A stretch of 64,000 nucleotides of DNA from Phyto melanocephala (lineage: Eukaryota > Arthropoda > Insecta > Diptera > Rhinophoridae): assembly GCA_941918925.1 (NCBI GenBank), contig OW799233.1, positions 73,403,578 through 73,467,577 of the forward strand, given 5' to 3'. The notes beneath the pieces are model-generated. The model did not search any database. It was not told the DNA's origin and saw nothing but the letters and a program-made list of their open reading frames with translations. Every line of letters begins with the position of its first letter. Within the stretch, counting starts at the first letter, position 1. Position numbers and translations under genes: made by a program. Shown here one piece after another: positions 21,622 to 34,318 of the stretch.

Positions 21622-22690
21622 TTAAGCTGTCCATGCTCTTTCTTTCACATCATTCGATTTCGTTCTAAAGACCTCGTCCTTCATAAGCTGTCGTATTTGT
21701 GGACCTACAAATGTGCCTTCTTTTACTTTAGCATCTCTGATTCTAGGAAATTTCCTCTTAATGTATAGACAGCTTTCACCGTCCTTGTTCATTGATATGA
21801 CAAAATTTTTCATTAGGCCTAGCTTTATATGAATAGGAGGCAGAAGAGTTTGTTATATTTGATTAAAAGGCTCTTCTGTTAGATTTTTTTCTCCTGGAAT
21901 AAAATTTACTCTTTTCGGCCAAATTTTAACATTGTAGTGTTTTTCTTTTGGGCGGCTATCCCATTCACATAAGAAGCAACAAAACTTGGTATATCCACTT
22001 TGCAATCAAGTTTACATTGCTACTACTTTCAAATCTGCATATTCCATGAGTAATGGGAATATAAAATTTTTTGGTAGTTTCATATTCATGCTGCAATGGT
22101 TTTCTTTCATATTTCTTGCATACGCGAGTGGGACTGATGGAATTTTGTTGCCATTGTGAAGTAAAACGGCTTTTAAACTTGTCTTGGATGAATCAATAAA
22201 AATCCGTCAATCCTCAGATTTATGACTGAAACACAGTTGTCGCAAAAGTCTATCAGAATTATCACAAAATACCAAACCTTCCTCTCTGCTGAAATACCTC
22301 AAAAAAGGTTGTTCTTTATTTCGACGTTAACGTCCTTTTGCACTAAATTCCATTATTTTCATTGGGATGCAAGAAGCTCAGACTTGTTTTTTTTTGAAGC
22401 CCTAATTTACGAACTAAGTTATTCATATCAGTTTAATACGGAAAATAAGGTTTACTCGTTGGACTTCCAAATGAATGCGAAAAAACACCCATGCTGGCGT
22501 AAGTGGATTCAGTTGCTGCAGAAAGCCCATCGTCGTCTGTAGGAGGCAATGGAGGTAAAAATTTACTTGTAAACTGGTCGTTTGACGCATGAGGTATTTG
22601 GATATGTAACTTTATTTTTGGGTTTTTTGGTAAACCCACGTGTTTTAGTATGGCAAAAGTAACAATCATTTTGATGATTTTGTGGTTCAC
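21622..22690 (-). pseudogene. Decayed gene of second CACTA-type element
   Basis: From 22230 downward the minus strand reads FIDSSKTSLKAVLLHNGNK, DLKVVA, SGYTKFCCFLCEWDSRPKEKHY, LPPIHIKLGLMKNFV and KFPRIRDAKVKEGTFVGP, and ends at 21622. The CFLC...H arrangement is intact, unlike the copy at 6525-7248. At least three in-frame stops interrupt it (two near 22000, one near 21860). Upstream sequence to 22690 shows an Pro-rich stretch (PPLPPTDDD) that may be its N-terminal part. The function is unknown to me. It may be the element's transposase or an accessory protein. Confidence 0.7.
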
Positions 22691-23203
22691 TCCAAATCGC
22701 TGGCTTCATAAAGACTTATGACTTCCTTTTATACAACCTCTTAAAGAACTTGCATAGCTACTACAACATATTTATGGCAGCCAATTTTATCTCTATCATC
22801 GATAGAAAACCCAAAATAACGGCATTTTTAATCTTGGAAGATATTGTCTCCCGTTGAGTACTTAAAGTTAAAACGCCACATACGTAACAAAATAAATTTG
22901 GATATTTGTTACAAATCCTTGACAGTTTGTAATATGAAAGCGTTTGTGGATTCTTTAATTGCTTTATTTCTTTACATAATAACAAAGTACACTATAAGAT
23001 CTATTTACTGTTGCCGATTTTAACCGCACTATATTCAAATTAAAAGTGACTCAGGTGCTTCCATCAGCTTCAATACATACAATAAATTCTAGAACCTACC
23101 CTAATGTTCTTATTTTGAAATCACATAAGTATATCATATGTAAGGCTGGTTGCATTACAATATCGGGTACCTGCGGTAAATTGACAATAAATCTACATTT
23201 TTT

Positions 23204-23655
23204 AGCCGATTTTTATGCTTTATGGCTTTTTTTTATTTTAAAGATAAGTAGCTCTCAGAAAAAAATGTAAAATGTTGAATATTTGCTTTATATTTTTTTA
23301 ATTACATTTTTAAATTGAAAAATATTACGAATTTTGCACGAAAAAAAAAATTTTTTCCATTAATTTCTAAATAACTCCAAAACGATAAGAAATAGAGAAA
23401 AATATTATTCCACTAAAATAAATACAATTTTGTTACACATTTTTTGGTGTTTTATTTTTGAAAATCAAATGACTGGTTCTCGAGTTAGCATGAAATATGT
23501 CTCCGTACCTGACTAATTTAGGGGAAAAAATTTGCCACGCCCATAAAAAATCCCTATCTGATGGAAAAAACCGACAACGGATTTGAGTTCAGCGCATCAA
23601 AATCCATATAGTCCACATAGTTTTATTTAATGGAGGATTTTGCTGCTGAGCAGTG
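23204..23655. repeat. Right TIR of second CACTA-type element
   Basis: It is the inverse of the left arm, ends GAGCAGTG and is followed by TTA. Confidence 0.88.
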
Positions 23656-23693
23656 TTATTAGCAAAGCATGTATAATTGCGTACGGTTACAGC

Positions 23694-23860
23694 TCAAAAC
23701 AAGTAAGAGTGCTATATTCGGCCGTTACGAATTTTATATACCCTTCACAAGTGTAGTCATGCAATAACAAATGTTTGTATCACCATACGTACATACACAT
23801 ATAAAAACATCCTATTGTAAAATTATAAATTGAGTTTACGTATGTACATACCAAGAATGA
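23694..23860. repeat. Single end of the fold-back (AACAAGTAAGAGTGC) family
   Basis: It matches the left end of the element at 46800 (AACAAGTAAGAGTGCTATAT, TATATACCCTTCACAA, GTATCACCAT and the TGTAAAATTATAAAT block). The usual subterminal palindrome is mutated here (GGCCGTTACGAAT). Only this one end is present. Confidence 0.75.
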
Positions 23861-24165
23861 TAGAAGAAAGATTACGACAACTCGAACTCAAAAATTGAAT
23901 GTTCTGCGCAGGTGGGTTAAATGACGTCACGAAACAGTCCGACATTTAAACATGACAGTGGGACAATTTCTTAATGTTTCCCATAAATAATTTTATGAGA
24001 AAATTTTTTTTTTATATTACTCGTAGTTTTTTTTTGATTACTGTTATGTATTCGGACTTTCAAATGTAAGTAACATTTTTTGACCTCAAATGAAAATTTA
24101 ATACCTTTTTGTGGATCTATTGCGATATGTACATACATTTAAACATCTAAATTGTTCATGTAAAG

Positions 24166-24624
24166 TTACGAACTGTCTTCATTTGTGTCACATTTGGCTT
24201 TTTTCGCTTCTTCTTCACATTGTATTATATCCGTTTCAGTAGCGATATCAGTGGCATATATAGTCGGAACTGCTTCCGGTTTCAATTTTAAAGTTGCTCT
24301 ATTACTACATCCTGTACACAATTATTAAATAAAGAACTGTGAAAACCAAACTTACCCATTTCAAATTTAAAATTTCTTTCAAAATCGTCCGGCTTAAAAT
24401 GCAATGAGCAAAGTCTCTCCCTAAGTATCTTTATGGTGTCCTTCCGTTTGCAAAATGTTATCCAAAGCTTTCTTTGTTGCTCATTGTTTTTTTGAAAAGT
24501 GTAAAAGGTCACATCTAAGGTAAGATATGTCTATTAAAAACACGCACCAAATTAGGTTTGAACACAATTTCTCACTTAATTTCTTTCTATCGTTTCGCAT
24601 GCATTTGCCCACTGCGCACTTCAT
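24166..24624 (-). CDS. THAP-domain zinc-finger protein, three exons
   Basis: Splicing three minus-strand exons (24624-24576, 24514-24356, 24311-24166) gives a 117-residue protein. Intron 1 is GTGAG...TTAG (61 nt). Intron 2 is GTAAG...TACAG (44 nt, short but possible). The protein starts MKCAVGKCM and holds the C2CH signature C3/C8, C52-x2-H55, with W34, CSLHF and the closing AVPTIY (83-88) of THAP domains. The tail is acidic and ends TNEDSS. THAP domains bind DNA in an insect P-element transposase and in many cellular regulators. The conserved Pro before the Lys is Gln (FQKN). Phases join correctly at both introns, which chance would rarely give. No catalytic or second domain follows, so it is either a small host gene or a remnant of one. 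Confidence 0.78.
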
Positions 24625-26779
24625 GTTTACAATTTGCTTCAAATTTTTAAACAAGAATTTTTTACACTTAAAGCTTTTAAGCAGCCTCCACATACAGTTA
24701 TTATAATAATAATTATTTTTAAACACAATATTTAATAGATTAAAACACAATATTCTTGATCTATATCGAAATATGATAAATTAATTTTTGGAAAATTGTC
24801 AAAGTGATTTTTGTTGCAGGGTTACCAAGTCTCACATAACGTATAAATTGTTTCGAACAAATTTAGGAATAAATCCAGAATATATTGATCTTTAATATTA
24901 ATAATATAAATAAAGATTTTCTAATTTTTGATTTTTCTTGACTCTTCTTGAGTTTTAGATATTTTTTTAATATGTTTATTTTATTTTTTAACTTCAATAT
25001 TTCGAGACACTACATGAACAAATAATGCCCTTTAGATAAAGAAAAACCACAATGCTATCATTACAATTGCAAGAGATTGTGTAAACTAAATTAAATATTT
25101 TTAATTTGAATATAGAAAAATATCAAAAACATATGTACTTGCTAGTAATGTCGGAAATTATTAAAACCCACATTGGATCGGCCTTACTCATAAAAAACAT
25201 TTAATGTTCATTAGGCGCTTAATTGACGAATAACTGTAGAAAATTTGTCAAATAAGCCTATATTAAACATAAAATATTTCTTGTAAATAAGGCAAACATA
25301 CATACATTTAATATAAGCAAAATATATAAATAATATATAAAATAAAAAAAAAAATTTTGGCTAAGCTCAGCTCAAATGTATGGAGAAAACGTGGTCGATT
25401 TAACATTACGATGTCCAAGGACTCAACCATATAATCCATCGATAAGTCTCAAAACTACTCTTTGTCACTACTCGATGGATCACCTACACGACCATTATAC
25501 ACTTATTGACAACAATTTATGTATGTAATCGAACTATTGTCGTTTAACTTTAATCTCTTGTTTCAAAATGATATGTTCCATTACTGCATTACATTGGACC
25601 ATGTTTTAAGTAGACCATTTAGCTAAAATGGACCACGTAGTCCAATATTATCTGCAGGGATGCCACAAGAAAAATATTTTTCCTAACAAATTTGTCTAAA
25701 AATGCACTAAAATTTACCAAAAACTTTAATTTTTGCACATAATTTTTGTAAATACTATCACTTAAATAATAAAACAAATTTAAATAAAATGTTTATTTAA
25801 AAAATAAAAAGAATAATAAAATGGTATTTAATAATTATGATTTATTAATGTATATATATAAAAAATTTTTTTAAATTGTATTTGAATATAGTCAAAATAC
25901 ATTTTTGTTTGCATCAATATTAAAAGAGAAGTGTTGCTAAGTCAAAGTATATGTCACTACTTTGGTAATTTATTTGAATCATAATATAAATATTGATATA
26001 ATTGGAATGTATGTACTAACTCAACTTTAGAAGATATTGCTCTAGATATCAAAATTAAAGGCATTTCTACATCTTTGCTTACAGCGTTTGTTATCTTGTG
26101 GTCTTGCATCAGTGCATTTGCAAAATAGTAGAGTATATTTTTACTTTACACTAACAAAGTATACACAAAAAGAACATACTATTTGCAATGGTGCAAATTT
26201 GCAATGGCAAATACACAAGACTGTAAATTACGCTATTTTGGAAATAAAATATACATATATTTATGTTTAAAAATATATAAGTATTTAAATTAAAATGAAA
26301 AAAAGGAAATTTAAAAACTGTATAAAACTATATTCATGAAATAATTTTAAATTTTACTTACATCTTTTATCCATTTTAAAAATAAACAATAGAAAAAACA
26401 AAAGACAGCGTTAAATAATTGAACGCATCGGAGCTTTACCTATATTTCATGCTATACGCCATTCTTCCTTATTATTTCCGACGCTATCCTTGACTTTAAA
26501 TTTTTAAGTAGTTAACTGTATTCAACTTTAATTTGATACCCATATTAATGGGGTTAAAAAAAATTTTATCCGCCATTTTGTTTTAGACGCCATCTTGGAT
26601 TTAATTTTTTTTTTTTTAATTATTAACTGTATTCTACTGGTCAAGCCCCCTCATTTGATACCAATATTGGGGGTGTTCAAGAAGTTACATTTTTAAATAC
26701 CAGATATGACCCATATATAAGTTTATTGTCTGCCATTTTGTAGTGGCGGCCAACATGAATTTTAATGTTATTATTATTT
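24625..26779. other. AT-rich stretch with no supported gene
   Basis: The part just upstream of 24624 would hold the promoter of the THAP gene; I see no clear core motif. The rest has only short accidental ORFs. Confidence 0.5.
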
Positions 26780-26960
26780 TATTTCATATGTATATCATTG
26801 AACTAGTACAAAATTTACCAACATCTGTTGTTCCAGTTTTCGTTTTTGCACGTCATTACCACTAGGTTTTTTCAATGTTTGCCTTTAGCTTAAGATGTCG
26901 GTAAAGCAGTTTTTGCAATTATGCAGTTGCCTTATATGTCACATGTTTTCTTAGACAAGT
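26780..26960 (-). repeat. Diverged solo copy of the 496-bp monomer
   Basis: The minus strand matches the monomer around GTGGTAATGACGTGCAAAAA, AACAGATGTTGGTA and ACATGTGACATATAA with many mismatches. It shows the monomer existed as a dispersed sequence before it amplified at 2.2-4.3 kb. Confidence 0.8.
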
Positions 26961-27104
26961 ATGTAATAGTAAAAATATGGGAAAAAACAGAGGCAGTGCT
27001 CATATCTCAGAAAGTTATGGGGCGATTGTGCTGAATTTCAATAGCGATTTCTTCCCGGATATTTCCAAAAGACTGATACCATACACAGATCTGAGGAATA
27101 TGTA

Positions 27105-27290
27105 TGTATATGGTTGCTTCTAAAAGTTGATTTCAACCAACACACGGACAGACGGTCAGGGCTTAAACGACTCCTCTATTCATAAGCTTTCAGAAAATAT
27201 ATACTTCATGAGGTCGGAAATGAAAATTGTATAAAACGGAATGACAAAGCTATATTTACCCTTGTGCACCACTGGTGGAGGGTATAAATA
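27105..27290. repeat. Fragment of the fold-back repeat family
   Basis: The run AAGTTGATTTCAACC, ACACACGGACAGAC, TTTCAGAAAATATATACTTC, GGTCGGAAA and a terminal GGAGGGTATAAA parallels 47398-47580. Confidence 0.7.
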
Positions 27291-29223
27291 CAAATGTCAA
27301 AGTGAAACAAGAACTATTGTCTGAACGCTAGGGTTCGCATTCGAAATACAGAGAGCGAATCACGAGATTCATATTGTCGTGTGAACATGACACTAAGGGT
27401 TGATGAAACAACGACGAGTATTGTGCCGTGGTATGATTGTTGTTTTTTTGGAAATTCTAACCCAGCGAACATGCGGGTTTTATTTTAAATTTATAAATAA
27501 GAAAAAAAAAAATTTTAGAGATATTTTTATTTTTTATTTTTAGCAGAAATATTTTTCTTATTATTTTTTCTTTAAATATTTAATTGAGATATTTTAGATC
27601 TCTCAAGAAAAACATAAATGGTTCTTGTTTGCTTTTCTTAATTAATCTTCCAAAAAACAAGAAGAGAATAACGTTTTTATTTCTGCGGGAAAATAAAAAT
27701 CAGAAAATAGCAATTACACAAATATAAACGGTTTTGGAGCTGAGCAACTACAAGTTATTTTTAAAGCTATTTGGGGCGCTGAATTCGAGATATTACATAA
27801 TTACTGTTATTTGCGTTTTTAATAAGATGTCACTTAAATGCAAATATCGTCGGTTTATGTAATTATTATTTTTATTGAAAGATAATAAAACTGCTAAAAT
27901 AACCATGGGTCGTTCAGAAATGACGGTGTAACAGTGGACACAATTTCAAAATTCATAAAAAATGTTATGATATTTTAAAAATTTGCTCTTTTCACCAAAC
28001 AATTAAAAATTGTGCTGTTTTATTACATAGAGCATTAGTTTTTTTCAATACGAACATTTTGCACCGAACAAGACCCAGATTGGTGCAAAAATTACAAAGC
28101 TACAGAACTTAATTAACCCAATTTTAGCTTCCAAATTATTAGCAGTTATATATCGACAGCAGCAGGCACTATTGTGAATCCCCCAATTGTTACGGTATTT
28201 CAATATGTAAGCAAGTTTTAAAGTTAATTAAATGTATTAAAACTACTAAAAAATTACTCTAGAATATTCAACTTTTAAGTTTGCATAGTGATGCACGAAA
28301 AAAGAAAAAGTAAAAAAATTGATTACAAAAACTTTTAATTCCACAATTGACATCCTGATGAAGTAAATGTCTTCCTTGATACCAATTTGCATATTAATAG
28401 AATTAAAATTTGAAATAAAAAGAGGTAATATGACTAGATGATATAAATAGTAAAAATATATATTTTTAGGATCGATTATCGGTAGCAACCGAATATGAGT
28501 TTCGTTGCCAATTGTAGAAAAAGGTATTGCAGAGATTAACTGGTAACCAAAATCTGTAATTATTGTTTTAAGTAGCGTGTGTTTGTCAAGAGTTTTTTCA
28601 GGTTTGGTGTTTTTAATTCTTAATGTTGACAAGACAATTCCTCTATACCGTGATGTAATAAAACCTCTCTCACTTCACGATGAGCAAGGTGGATTGATAA
28701 GGTGGCCGTATAAAAACAGCTGATTCATTTTTTTTATTTTGTTGAGTATCTTATTGTCAAATGAATTTGCCTTTGTTTATGTTTTTATGTATTTTTCAAA
28801 TTTGAAACTAAAAAATATTTAAGTTTTCATACATTAAAATAAATTTGAGTGCAAATTCAAGTGAAAAATCTTTTAGATTAAAATCGATCGTATCCAAAAG
28901 TAGACATTAATACCATGAATACTAAAATCCAAGAACATAAAGGCACTAGTGGTTGTGACGAAACTTTTAAAGATTATGGGTAGGGATTGGTAAAATATTA
29001 TTTTTTTCTTTTTAACGTTTACTGAATCATTTCCTAACCTGAAATGGTGGTTTTTACAATCAGATTGTGATGAACAATTGTTTTAGTTCATAACATTTAA
29101 TTACTTGCTTAAAATACATTAATTAAAATTCAAACATCCTCCAAGGTTGGGTTGTAAAAAAATATGAATGTTCAATTATCAACCCAAAACTACTGATTTC
29201 GATCAAGTTGAGTCCATGAAAAG
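27291..29223. other. AT-rich stretch, no supported gene
   Basis: A 128-codon minus-strand open frame (28246-28632) begins with TTG, has no recognisable domain and is hydrophobic in patches. I do not call it. Confidence 0.5.
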
Positions 29224-31381
29224 TGTACATGACTTAATGTAAGTAGTTAAATTCAATTTATTTTCAACTAACTTGTAACTGTTCAATTATTTCTGTTTAA
29301 GTTGGAAAGTAAGGATTTGAAAAAGGGCAATCCGGTGTCTCTGCAATTTGCAAAATTTCAAAATTTACCAAATTTACAGGTTTTTGTAAGAAATAATTAA
29401 TTAGATGAAAATATAAGTTACTTAGCTTGATTATATGGGCCTAATTGTTTCTCCAATTCTAACCACCAAATTAATGATTTTAAGCTAGTGACTGGCAAAA
29501 ACCAAGCCATTAAGTTTTTTTATAATTAATCCAGACAAGTATACTGATAATTAATATATATGTATAATAAACTAAAAATAAACAAGAAATAAAACAAGTA
29601 AATGCAATCAAATTTATTTTCATAATTTTTGCACACTGTTAAGTATGTACTAAACTTTAAAAATTTGTGTGTATTTTTGGAAAAATATTTAAAATAATTT
29701 AGCCACCATATTTCATGGTTAGTCATTTTGTTACCCATTCTTCGCTTAGCCTCTTCTTCTGTTTAGTCATTACGTTATACTAAACGCTTTTTTTGCCTCC
29801 TCGGGTGACAAATAATTAACTTAACTGCTCATGAATTCTTTTCGAATAACGATGAAAGACAAACTTTAACTTATGGAATTACTTCGGATACACTATACTT
29901 TATTGTTTTTCTAATTTAAGAGGATTATAAAAAACTCAGGGTTCTATTTCGATGCGATCTATATGACCATTTGCATCTCATATATCTCCAGCAAAATGCT
30001 CTTTATAATGATTATGTGACTGGGTTCGCAAAATGCATGAACAATTTTATCGTAATCGATATCAAAAGCTCCCGTTTTGGCGCAGTAGATAAATGGGGCT
30101 TAGGCTAAGAATAATATAATTTTAAAACCATAAACTCTTTATAATTTAATTTCACACTAACTAACCTCTGGTTTTTGCCAGCATGTTCATAAAACTTAAT
30201 TTCTTGAATTGCTACAACTAACTTTATTTTCTTTCAACTAAAAAAAAACTTTAAAATTTAATTAAAAATTTTAGTTTCTTACGCGTATTTTATGTAAAAA
30301 GTTATTTCTATGTATTGTTTGGAATTTCATCGCTTTTTTAACAATGGAATTACACTTTCAAATGCAAATAAATTGTATTATTGGCTGTTAGTTCTAATAA
30401 AAATACAAAACTAATATTAATTAAGAATTGTCAATAATAATAATTCGCTTTGATAATGACATTTTACGTACTCAAAAACACTAACAAAATGCCTGTTGTT
30501 TTTATACCCGCCACCAAAAAAATGGTGGGGGTATATTCATTTTGTCATTCCGTTTGTAACACATCGAAATATCCATTTTAGACCCCATAAAGTATATATA
30601 TTCTGAATCGGGGTTTGATTTTATGACGATCTAGCTATGTCCGTCCGTCTGTTGAAAGCACGATAGAGGTCGCACCGAAAAAGATATTGGGCTCAAATTC
30701 TGCCGGAATCTTTTTTATAGACAAGGTTATTGAAAATGGGCTAAATCGGAATATTAGGAAAAGAGTTATAGCTCGTAAAGCAAGAGTAGGTCGAAAAAAC
30801 CGTGTCCTTCGCACATCGAATAAAATGGAATTGTGTCCAAACGCATAACCGTAGAGTCATGAAACTTCGAATACATATTTCTGGAGTCAAAAGAATATTT
30901 CTGCCCAAAAATTGGCTTAGAAAAGGAGTTATAGATCAAAATGTACGAAAATTTATACCGCACAGTGTATATTTGAAATTTAAAACGTAATAAAACTGAC
31001 AAAACTATATGTACGATTCTGAATTTTTGCAAACATGGCTTTTTGGTCAAAATCTTCGTTATACCGGAAAATAAATGTGCCACGCCCACTTTTTTCTTAA
31101 ATTTTTTTTTTTATAAAAATATATCAGTCATATTCATTGGCATTTATTCATCCTTCACGGCGCCATCTATTGCACTGCATGTAAATACATGATAAAATAA
31201 AACAGTAGATGACTCTACTAACAACTACTAGATGGCATGCTAACAACCTTTTTCATCTCACAAGGGATTTGTGCCCAACTCTAAACATACATATTTGTTC
31301 CCACAGTTTTAAGAGGTTATAGATTTAAAAATATAAAAAATATGTGCATCAGTAGATTTAAAATATGTATTTGAATATTTA
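29224..31381. repeat. Left arm of giant inverted repeat
   Basis: This arm is the inverse of 32387-35517. Matching landmarks include TCCGGTGTCTCTGCAATTTGC, CCTCGGGTGACAAA, AAGCTCCCGTTTTGGCGCAG and the GTCCGTCCGTCTGTTGAAAG block. It lacks the 862-bp Helitron present in the other arm, preserving the empty site at about 29560. The inner part (30507-31381) is itself a dispersed repeat starting TTTTTATACCCGCCACC. Confidence 0.92.
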
Positions 31382-31433
31382 AAACACATTTTTTAACCAA
31401 ATTATATTTTTATCTATCTATTCTTTTGTAAAG

Positions 31434-32250
31434 GGTGGTTAAATTTTAAGGACCGATGATGATTTTGAATAAAACACAAATTATTTCGGAAATTATTATC
31501 ATATCTTTTTATAATGATAATTTTTGTATGAGAAAAAAACTATCGGCCAAATGTTCGCCGCACAGTGGACCATTCCACGAGAAGGAGTCTTTCCAACATC
31601 GAAGTAAATGGGGTTGTGCATCAACGTAGAGACATGAAACTCCAAATATATATTTCCTGAGCAAAAACCATGTTTCTCCCCAAAAAGTGCTTTAATATAT
31701 GCATTAGAAAGGGAGTTATAGATCAAAATGAACGAATATTTATACCGCGCAGTGTATTTTTCAGTATATTCAAAATTTAAAAACTAATAAGACTGACAAA
31801 ATGACACCATTAGATGTACGATTCTGAAGTTTTGCAGGAATTGTTTTTTGGTCAAAGGCTTTGCACTGACGGAAAATAAATGTGACATGCCTACTTAAGC
31901 GCCCACCTCCCATATAAAGTTTCTCTCAAATGCTTATAATTTCTTAAAATTTGGAAAACTATATTGAAATATCTAAGCCAGAAAATTTAGGTTACATGCC
32001 CACTTTTACGCCCACCTTCCATATAATACCTTATCTTAAATTCATTTAATTTCTTAATGAAAAAAGATTTTGGAATAATAAAGGACTATATTGAAATATC
32101 TAAGCTGTATTCATTAGCATAAATAACTTTGACACGCCCACTATAACGCCCACTTTTCACGATATGCAATGAAATGCAAGAAAAAAGGTGATGGTTCGGT
32201 GTGGTTCACCTTCAACATGGGCCCTTAAAATTTAACTACACTCTACAAAG
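31434..32250. mobile_element. Mariner-derived non-autonomous element at palindrome centre
   Basis: It starts GGGTGGTTAAATTTTAAGG and has an inverted counterpart ending at about 32246 (GGGCCCTTAAAATTTAAC). The same end sequence recurs at 37305 and 37995. Coding is lost. It lies between the arms of the giant inverted repeat, together with a fold-back-family end at 32341-32386. Confidence 0.6.
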
Positions 32251-34318
32251 AAAGTGATACATATTTGATTATAAAGAGATTATTCCAAGCGATTAACAAA
32301 ATAATAAATATAGTGCTTTAAATGTACACAAAATTGGTGGTGGGTATAAAAGATTCGGCACAGCCGAATATAGTGCTCTTACTTGTAAATATTCAAATAC
32401 ATATTTTAAATCTACTGATGCACATTTTTTATATTTTTAAATCTATAACCTCATAAAACTGTGGGAACAAATATGTATGTTTAGAGTTGGGTGCAAATTG
32501 TTACTCTAGCTAAGTTTTTGTCAACAACCTCGGTCATTTTCGATTTCACGAACCCTCATTAAAAATCCCTTGTGGGATGAAAAAGTTTGTTAGCATGCCA
32601 TCTAGTAGTTTTTAGCAGAGTCATCTACTGTTTTATCTTGTATTTATCTACAGTGCAATAAATGGCGCACTGTAAGATGAATAAATGCCAATGAATATGA
32701 CTAATATATTTTTATAAAAATTTAAAGAAAAAAGTGGGCGTGGCACATCTATTTTCCGTTATAACGAAGACTTTGACCAAAAAGCCATGTGTGCAAAATT
32801 TCAGAATCGTACATAAGTTTTGTCAGTTTTATTACGTTTTAAATTTGAAATATACACTGTGCGGTACAAATTTTCGTACATTTTGATCTATAACTCCTTT
32901 TCTAATGCATAGATTTAAGCGATTTTCAGGGAAAAAATTTTTTTTGACTCGTAAAATATATATTCGAAGTTTATGCGTCTGGACACAATTCCATTTTATT
33001 CGATGTGCGAAGGACACCGTTTTTTCGACCTACTCTTGCTTTACGAGCTATAACTCTCTTCCTAATATTCCAATTTAGCCCATTTTCAATACCAAACAAA
33101 CCTTGTCTACAAGAAAGATTCTGGCAAAATTTGAGACCCCAAGCTTTTTCGGTGCGACCTCTATCGTGCTTTCAACAGACGGACGGACATAGCTAGATCG
33201 TCATAAAATCAAACCCCGATTCAGAATATATATACTTTATGGGGTCTAAAATGGATATTTCGATGTGTTACAAACGGAATGACAAAATGAATATACCCCC
33301 ACCATTTTTTTGGTGGCGGGTATAAAAACAACAGGCGTTTTGTTAGTCTTTTTGAGTACGTAAAATGTCATTATCAAAGCGAATTATTATTATTGACAAT
33401 TCATAATTAATATTAGTTTTGTATTTTTATTAGAACTAACAGCCAATAATACAAAGCAATACAATTTATTTGCATTCGAAATTGTAATTTCCATTGTTTA
33501 AAAATGCGCTGAAAATCCAAACAATACATAGAAATAACTTTTTACATAAAATACGCGTAAGAAACTAAAATTTTGAATCAAACTTATAAGTTTTTTTTTT
33601 AGCTAAAAGAAAATAAAGTTAGTTGTAGCAATTCAAGAAATGAAGTTTTATGAACATGCTAGCAAAAACCAGAGGTTAGTTAGTGTGAAATTAAATTATA
33701 GAGTTTATGGTTTTAAAATTATAATTTTCTTAGCCTAAGCCCCATTTATCTACTGCGCCAAAACGGGAGCTTTTGATATCGATTACGATAAAATTGTTTA
33801 TGCATTTTGCGAACTCAGTCATATAATCATTATAAAGAGCATTTTGCTGGAGATATATGAGATGCAAATGGTCATATAGATCGCATCGAAATAGAACCCT
33901 GAGTTTTTTATAATCCTCTTAAATTAGAAAAACAATAAAGTATAGTGTATCCGAAGTAATTCCATAAGTTAAAGTTTGTCTTTCATCGTTATTCGAAAAG
34001 AATTCATGAGAAGTTAATATATTAAGAGCAGCCGTTCTACTGAGCCAATCGGTATACAAAATTCATGAAGTTTGTCACCCGAGGAGGCAATAAAGCGTTT
34101 AGTATAACGTAATGACTAAACAGAAGAGGCTAAGCGAAGAATGGGTAACAAAATGACTAACCATGAAATATGGTGGCTAAATTATTTTAAATAGTTTTCC
34201 AAAGATACACACAAATTTTTAAAGTTTAGTACATACTTAACAGTGTGCAAAAATTATGAAAATAAATTTGATTGCATTTACTTGTTTTATTTCTTGTTTA
34301 TTTTTAGTTTATTATACA

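Larger units (their letters stand above)
20852..23655 (-). mobile_element. Second CACTA-type DNA transposon with long TIRs
   Basis: The termini are inverted CACTGCTC flanked by TTA on both sides (20849-20851 and 23656-23658). Inverted arms of about 450 bp (20852-21321 and 23204-23655) share GGACTATATGG, the TCAGATCGGGATTTTT type block and a GGGCGTGGC. Its decayed gene belongs to the same family as that of 5463-11739, on the same strand. Same target trinucleotide, terminus type, size and gene make the two elements relatives, although the TIR interiors differ. Confidence 0.78.

Noticed and set aside
28246..28632. 128-codon minus-strand open frame
   Set aside because: It starts with TTG, has no domain, no repeat relatives in the window and an AT-driven composition; probably accidental.
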